DNA of 11,064 nt from CAYWNK01 sp964459495 (GTDB lineage: Bacteria > Planctomycetota > UBA1135 > GCA-002686595): the NCBI GenBank assembly GCA_964459495.1, contig CAYWNK010000214.1, forward strand, positions 1 through 11,064, read 5' to 3'. Both the position numbers and the translations under genes were made by a program. The notes under the pieces are model-generated. The model did no database searches. It was given only the letters and a program-made list of their open reading frames with translations, and was not told the DNA's origin. Within the stretch, counting starts at the first letter, position 1; each line of letters opens with the position of its first letter. Of the stretch, positions 6,662 to 11,064 are shown piece by piece.

Positions 6662-6951
6662 TCAGACACCCAGAGCTTTCGAGAAACGCACACCTTTGGC
6701 CGCGAACTCCGCAGCCAAAGCGTCCGGCTCCTCGGTGTAGAGGAGGGCGTCCCAAGGGACCCACTCGTGGTCCCTTCGATTCGGTTGCGCCGAGACGGAG
6801 TCGGCCAGTGCCTTCAGAAACACCTGCGCGGCATCCCGCCCATAGTGGAAAAGAAGGGACTATCGGGCTCGGCCAGAAAGCGGATCTCGAACCCGATCCG
6901 GGTGTAGAACTCGAGCAGCGCGACCGATTGCAAGATCTCGGCACGCCTGTG
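6662..6951 (-). pseudogene. Decayed VOC-superfamily (glyoxalase/bleomycin resistance-like) gene
   Basis: Two reverse-strand frames together spell a VOC-type protein. From 6951 one frame reads EILQSVALLEFYTRIGFEIRF then LAEPDSPFFST, matching the 'ILQ-x-x-x-AxLxFYxRLGF' opening beta-alpha unit. Around 6842-6850 the homology moves to the next frame, which reads GRDAAQVFLKALADSV, then RDHEWVPWDALLYTEEPDAL and AAEFAAKGVRFSKALGV before a TGA at 6664-6662; this matches the usual 'RDGAQVxFKAL', 'D-A-L-x-x-E-x-A-x-x-G-V-x-F' pattern. No start codon is available: an in-frame TAG (6954-6952) lies directly upstream of the homologous part. The C-terminal 'DPDGN' strand with the last metal ligand is missing as well. 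The gene thus lost both ends and one reading frame. A sequencing indel could explain the frameshift but not the missing start and end. Confidence 0.62.
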
Positions 6952-7207
6952 CTACAGGGCGGCCGGACGGTTCCGCTTGGGTCCCCGGAGCCTCCAGCTT
7001 CGATCCACAGCATCCGTCGAAAGGTGGTTCCGCCAGCAAGGGCCTAGCCCGCCTGTGAGAGGGCTCTGACGCTGACATCTTGGCCTCAGGCGAATACCGG
7101 CATACGCATCTGACCGCTCGGGCCTTGCGTTCTGAACCCAAATCCGTGGCGGTCATTTACACTGGGGGAGACTCGTACATCGCTCATCTCTCTCGCGTTC
7201 CCACATC
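6952..7207. other. Non-coding leader region upstream of the propeller/di-haem gene
   Basis: I see no convincing gene in these 256 bases. A reverse-strand ORF from 7156 crosses it but has low-complexity, frame-shadow composition. CTGACA near 7072 resembles a -35 box without a matching -10, and TTTACACT near 7156 is a poor -10 candidate. A short GGGC-CTA-GCCC hairpin lies at 7040-7050. No Shine-Dalgarno sequence precedes the ATG at 7208. The promoter for the downstream gene most likely lies here but cannot be pinned down. Confidence 0.35.
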
Positions 7208-10200
7208 ATGCACAAGCTCGCACCTTGCTTGATGGTTCTGTTCGTGGCCCCAGCTGCTGCCATCCAGGACCTTGACCCGGCGTACTCATCGCTCGTCCTC
7301 GACTATCTCGAGCTCTACAACCAGCGCTCGGAAACGTCATCCTTCAACGTCGAAGTCACCCGCGGGATGGCGAAGGGCAACGACCCCGACGAGCTGTACG
7401 TCCTGAACAGCTACGCATCGAGCCTGCTTCGGTTCGACCTCGGGGACCTGCAGGATGAGACCCTCAAGGGTGGCCATGCACCCAACCAGGTGTGGTCAAC
7501 ACTGATGGACCCCGTAGCCGTGGCGACCCTCGATGGGGATGTCTATGTGCTGGGGCAGGGAACCCATGCGCTGGCCCGTCACGACGGAGCGACGGGGCGC
7601 ATCCTCGATGTGTTCGCCCCCCGGAACTTCTCGGAGCCTGCGGACCTTGTGATCGATGAACAGCGACGCGAAGCCTATGTGTCCTGCATGGGTTCGGATT
7701 GCGTCGTGCGTATCGACCTCGGTTCCGCCGGCAGTGGTGGGCACATGGCCGAGATCGAGCGCTGGACGTCTACCAAGGTCGGGCCGACGGACTTCGTACT
7801 GAAGCGGCCGCGTTTTCTGCATTGGGATGGCCGAGACCTGTACGTCGCGCCCTTCTTGGCAGGCAACAACAGCATGACCATCGGGACGGAGACGCTTTCG
7901 AACCAGGGAGGTGCCCACCAGTGGGACCCCAGCGTGATCAGCGGCAGCGACATCTACGATGCCTACGCTGCGGATTCGCCCATAGCGCTGGGGCTCCCCG
8001 ATGTGGACCTGTTTCGAATTCGACCCGGGCAGCCTGGTCAGGCCGCCTGGGAGCCGATCTTCCGGGATGCTGGGAGCCTATTGACAGCCCATGGCAAGGA
8101 TCCCGCGACAGGTAAGTACTGGATGCTGGGCATCGACGGCATGAACGTGCAGGTGGATGCTGCCGGGGTCCAACTGGACACTGAGCCCAAGTTGAAGGGA
8201 CGCTTCGCGCGCAACACCATGGTGGTGTCGCCCCTGCCCGCTGCCGGCGCTCCGCCCCTGACCGTCACCGACGCCGTCATCGACCTGGATCAGCCCACGG
8301 CCCAGCAGCAGTACAGCACAGCGGGCGCCCTCCCCTTCCCCCATGCCCTGGCAATGGGTGGACCCAATGACATGGTGGCGGTGGCCAGCTCGACCCTCTC
8401 CCGAGTGCGCCTGTTCGATGGGGACGGCAACGTCCAGGCGAGCATTCCGCCGAGCGGCGCGCAGCACAAGGGACTCGTAGTGCGTGACCTGATGTTTCGG
8501 GGCGACGATCTGCTGATCTACTGCCAGGAGACCTCGGAGATCTTGGTCTGGCCGGTGATCGGCGGCGCCCCCGCAGCGCAGCATAGTTTGAGCCTCGATC
8601 TGCTGTCGGATCCCACCACCCCCGCCATCGCACGCGGGAGGCGCTTGTTCTACGACTCAAAGCGTTCCCTCAACTGGCGGTCGACCTGTGCGACATGCCA
8701 CCCGGGTGGCGAATCGGATCTCCTGGCTTGGCCCCTCAAGGACGGAGTTCACGACTTCAAGGATCAAACCGTAACCCAGCCACTCAAAGGCCTACGGGAA
8801 ACCTACCCCTACCATTGGCGGGGTGAACGCGACTTGCTCGCGTTCAATGGGGCATTCAAATCTCTCCTGGGCGCAGCCGATACGTTGGATGTCGCGGGTG
8901 TCGGCCAGACGCCAGATGAGTGGGAGAATTTCGAGGACTTCTTGTTCTCGCTGCGCCCCGCGGCCAATCCGCTGGAGCGTTTGGATCGCAAGCCGCCCAA
9001 GTCGAGCCTTGTTCCCGGCGTGCCGACGACAGGCGATCCTCTTGTAGATGCACTTGGTGATGTCGGCCGTGGTCAAGCCCTCTACCACCTGCAGACAAGC
9101 TCCTGCAACCAATGCCACATGGTGCCGACCGGCAGCATTGGCTCGCACATGGATGACAACACCATGACCGCAGAGCGCTTCATGGCCTGGAACCAGAACA
9201 TGGAGACCATCCAGCTCTCGAACTTCTTGCAGCAGCGCGACCAGCGCCTGGTGTCCATCGAAGTGCCGGATCCCAGTGGAGGAGGCGGTTTGGTGCAGAT
9301 CGATCGCCCCCAGTTGGGATTCGGAATCCAGCACACGGGAGCGTTCACTTCGCACTACCACTTCGTGCGTTCGCGCTGGGCCAACTTGCTGACAACACAC
9401 CTCAGCAACCCCAGCGAAGCCGATCTTGTGGAAGCCGCCCGGGATGTGTCAGCCTACATCCGCGTGCTTGACACCGGGACGCCGCCAGCAGCCCATCTTG
9501 CGATCGTGCTGGACCAGGACCGGGAGGTCACCAGCTCCAGGGGTATCCAACGGCTGCTGATCGAGCAGGCTGAGCGTGGCTGGATCGACGTCGTCGTGCG
9601 GGGAACTGTTCCAGATCCGAATCAACCCGGAAGCCTGATCGATGCCGCTTGGCTCTACGATCCGCAAAGCAGTCGGTTCCGGTCCGATCGGCCTGCTGGT
9701 TCCTCACCGGGGCCCCAGGGGCTTGCCTACTTCCGACAGTTCGCCACCCACCCGGACATGCGCAACCTATTCATGGGCGTGCCGGCCGGCCTGGGTCAAC
9801 GCCTGGGTGTTGACTTCGATCGGGACGGCATCGTCAATGGCGAAGAGAGGGGGCTCCAGGGATGGATCTGGGACCGGGACGGGGACAGCCTGCCCGATGG
9901 GTATGAGCGCGACAACGGCGGTACAGAAGACGACCCAAGCCAACAGCCCCAGGACAGCACCCCGCCCTCATTGACTATCGATCCGGCCACCGGTGAATTG
10001 GCCTTCCAGCCGGTCATGGTTCGAGCGACTCACGCGGAGTTCAACTTCGTGGCGAGCGAAGAGGTGCGCTGGGAGCTAGAAGTGCGCAGCGCCCTGCCCC
10101 CGGTCTTTGGAATACCGACCGTGCATGCCATCGGCCCGTCCTTCGCTGTCCAGCACACCGCCCAGATTCACGACCTGCGCGCCAGCACGGAGTCGGGTAC

Positions 10201-10840
10201 CCAGTCGACCTACCACGCGCGGCTGACCCTGGTGGACCGCGGGCTCCTGACCACGGTGATCGACATCCCCGATGTGTTCGCAACCTTGGTGGACTTGGGC
10301 AAGCCGGTCAACGCGGATATCACGCGCGAGAGAATGGCCGTGACCGAGCTCACCAAGCTGAGCGAGGCCTACGACGGCAGCCTCTTCACCTATGAAGCCA
10401 CGCTACTGGTGGGAATTGGCGACTTCGAACGATTGGACAGACCGGGTCTCCCAAACCGCATCGTGATCCTGCAGGCCTTAGCTCGGGACGTGGAAGATGA
10501 GCCCTGGGAGATCGTCGTTCCGAATCGACTGTCCCACAGCGGATTGAACCCCAACAACAAGGCTCTTCCATCCCTCTGGGAGGGCGAAGCCTACCCAATC
10601 ACCCCCGGCGGCCCATTCATGGTGCTGGCCCCCACCGATGCGGAAGGGCAAGCCCAGATTTCCCTGCAAGTCACGGGGGTGAACGCGGGCAGGCAGCTCG
10701 CTGTCAACGTGTTGGCCGTCCTCGACGCCGCCGACAACCAGGGTCCAACCCTAGGCGACCCGTCTTACCCCCAGACGGCTTTCGCCAAGTGGATCATGCC
10801 AGCCACCGACCCTGGCCTACGCTTGCTGCGCTTGAGGTAG
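7208..10840 (+). CDS. Exported beta-propeller / di-haem cytochrome c (MauG-CCP-like) multidomain protein
   Basis: A 1210-residue protein. Residues 1-18 (MHKLAPCLMVLFVAPAAA) form a signal peptide, so it acts in the periplasm or outside. Residues about 20-460 hold YVTN/YncE-like propeller strands (LYVLNSYASSLLRFDL, DGDVYVLGQGTHALARHD, EAYVSCMGSDCVVRIDL, DDLLIYCQETSEILVW). Two haem c sites follow: C494-A-T-C497-H498 after RGRRLFYDSKRSL, and C633-N-Q-C636-H637 after GRGQALYHLQTSS. Between them lie QPLKGLRETYPYHWRGERD and FNGAFKSLLG, typical of MauG/cytochrome c peroxidase relatives attached to propellers; GFGIQHTGAF follows the second haem. Asp-rich loops D869-F-D-R-D-G and WDRDGDSLPDGYERD resemble calcium-binding thrombospondin type 3 or dockerin-like repeats. 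Residues about 915-1210 are beta-rich and unassigned. A redox or haem-peroxidase role is likely; the substrate is unknown. No sorting signal or C-terminal anchor is visible. Confidence 0.9.
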   Translation: MHKLAPCLMVLFVAPAAAIQDLDPAYSSLVLDYLELYNQRSETSSFNVEVTRGMAKGNDPDELYVLNSYASSLLRFDLGDLQDETLKGGHAPNQVWSTLMDPVAVATLDGDVYVLGQGTHALARHDGATGRILDVFAPRNFSEPADLVIDEQRREAYVSCMGSDCVVRIDLGSAGSGGHMAEIERWTSTKVGPTDFVLKRPRFLHWDGRDLYVAPFLAGNNSMTIGTETLSNQGGAHQWDPSVISGSDIYDAYAADSPIALGLPDVDLFRIRPGQPGQAAWEPIFRDAGSLLTAHGKDPATGKYWMLGIDGMNVQVDAAGVQLDTEPKLKGRFARNTMVVSPLPAAGAPPLTVTDAVIDLDQPTAQQQYSTAGALPFPHALAMGGPNDMVAVASSTLSRVRLFDGDGNVQASIPPSGAQHKGLVVRDLMFRGDDLLIYCQETSEILVWPVIGGAPAAQHSLSLDLLSDPTTPAIARGRRLFYDSKRSLNWRSTCATCHPGGESDLLAWPLKDGVHDFKDQTVTQPLKGLRETYPYHWRGERDLLAFNGAFKSLLGAADTLDVAGVGQTPDEWENFEDFLFSLRPAANPLERLDRKPPKSSLVPGVPTTGDPLVDALGDVGRGQALYHLQTSSCNQCHMVPTGSIGSHMDDNTMTAERFMAWNQNMETIQLSNFLQQRDQRLVSIEVPDPSGGGGLVQIDRPQLGFGIQHTGAFTSHYHFVRSRWANLLTTHLSNPSEADLVEAARDVSAYIRVLDTGTPPAAHLAIVLDQDREVTSSRGIQRLLIEQAERGWIDVVVRGTVPDPNQPGSLIDAAWLYDPQSSRFRSDRPAGSSPGPQGLAYFRQFATHPDMRNLFMGVPAGLGQRLGVDFDRDGIVNGEERGLQGWIWDRDGDSLPDGYERDNGGTEDDPSQQPQDSTPPSLTIDPATGELAFQPVMVRATHAEFNFVASEEVRWELEVRSALPPVFGIPTVHAIGPSFAVQHTAQIHDLRASTESGTQSTYHARLTLVDRGLLTTVIDIPDVFATLVDLGKPVNADITRERMAVTELTKLSEAYDGSLFTYEATLLVGIGDFERLDRPGLPNRIVILQALARDVEDEPWEIVVPNRLSHSGLNPNNKALPSLWEGEAYPITPGGPFMVLAPTDAEGQAQISLQVTGVNAGRQLAVNVLAVLDAADNQGPTLGDPSYPQTAFAKWIMPATDPGLRLLRLR

Positions 10841-10893
10841 CTGCGGGGCTGGGCCGCGGATTGGCACAAGCCGGGTGCGCAGGAGCCCAAGGA

Positions 10894-10917
10894 GGTGCTG
10901 GGTTCAAGGCCGGCACC
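10894..10917. terminator. GC hairpin between converging stops; possible bidirectional terminator
   Basis: GGTGCTGG (10894-10901) pairs with CCGGCACC (10910-10917) over 8 bp with one G-T wobble and an 8-base loop. It lies 53 bases after the stop of the propeller gene and 30 bases beyond the stop of the leftward frame at the right edge, as expected for a shared terminator. No T-run follows on either strand, so Rho-independent termination is uncertain. Confidence 0.4.
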
Positions 10918-10947
10918 CAACTGGGCATCCGCGGACTGAGGATGACG

Positions 10948-11064
10948 TCAATCAACACACCCAGCGGCCCGGCCAAAGACGGCGCCAAGCGCGCCCTCCG
11001 TCAGAATGGCGAGCCAGGTATGGCCATACATGCTGTTTGGTTCTAGCTCGTACCAGGCGTAGCC
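10948..11064 (-). pseudogene. Partial frame resembling O-antigen ligase/polymerase C-terminal motif, early stop
   Basis: The reverse strand is open from the right edge to a TGA at 10950-10948 (38 residues). It reads AWYELEPNSMYGHTWLAILTEGALG in two overlapping parts, close to the 'H-N-x-x-L-x-x-L-x-E-x-G-x-x-G' signature of Wzy_C/O-antigen ligase membrane proteins. After this signature such proteins normally continue with several membrane helices, but here the frame ends within about a dozen residues (GRAAGCVD). That suggests truncation or frameshift. The other two frames have stops in the motif region. The match is short and the rest of the gene lies outside the window, so both the family and the pseudogene status are tentative. 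Confidence 0.35.

Noticed and set aside
6563..7156. Several short open frames on both strands between the glycosyltransferase and the propeller gene
   Set aside because: No ribosome binding sites or recognisable motifs; they are in different frames from the VOC remnant that explains most of this DNA.
10894..10921. tRNA T-arm-like segment (GGTTCAAGGCC)
   Set aside because: No matching acceptor strand or anticodon arm about 60-65 bases upstream, and the loop is 8 rather than 7 bases; better explained as a plain hairpin.
1..11064. CRISPR arrays, insertion sequences, long direct repeats, attachment sites
   Set aside because: No regularly spaced repeats, transposase motifs or terminal inverted repeats were seen by eye on either strand.

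Overview
The window is GC-rich bacterial DNA with tightly packed genes and few Shine-Dalgarno sites at operon-leading genes. No rRNA, tRNA or marker gene is present, so the phylum cannot be fixed. The large secreted propeller/di-haem protein and the type II FAS/PKS-like operon would fit a high-GC Planctomycetota or another Gram-negative environmental lineage; this is inference only.

Left half (1-4720): a lipid or pigment biosynthesis locus. The N-terminal part of an acyl/aryl-AMP ligase runs leftwards from about 242. Diverging from it is a five-gene operon whose four junctions all overlap by a few bases: acyl carrier protein (360-659), catalytic ketosynthase (656-1903), ketosynthase-like protein lacking all three catalytic residues (1903-3078; chain-length-factor type), family 2 glycosyltransferase (3075-3767) and LpxL/HtrB-type acyltransferase (3764-4720). 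ACP, KS/CLF-like pair, ligase, GT2 and LPLAT are the parts found in aryl polyene (APE), flexirubin and related type II PKS loci, where a ligase loads a starter, a KS-CLF pair elongates on an ACP, and sugar and acyl transfer finish a membrane lipid. Reductase, dehydratase and exporter genes are not visible and would have to lie beyond the left edge.

Middle (4721-7207): a converging leftward unit encoding a GT-C (PMT_2/ArnT-like) membrane glycosyltransferase followed 3 bp later by a 99-residue single-pass membrane protein of unknown function. Upstream of it lies a decayed, frameshifted VOC/glyoxalase-type gene that no single open frame covers.

Right (7208-11064): a 1210-residue exported protein combining a YVTN/YncE-like beta-propeller, two CxxCH haem sites in a MauG/cytochrome-c-peroxidase-like region, Ca-binding Asp-rich repeats and a C-terminal beta-rich region. 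At the right edge a leftward reading frame resembles the conserved motif of O-antigen ligase/polymerase proteins but stops early; a GC hairpin sits between the two converging stops.

The best candidate for an unusual system is the left operon, in particular the KS partner with Glu in place of the active-site Cys.
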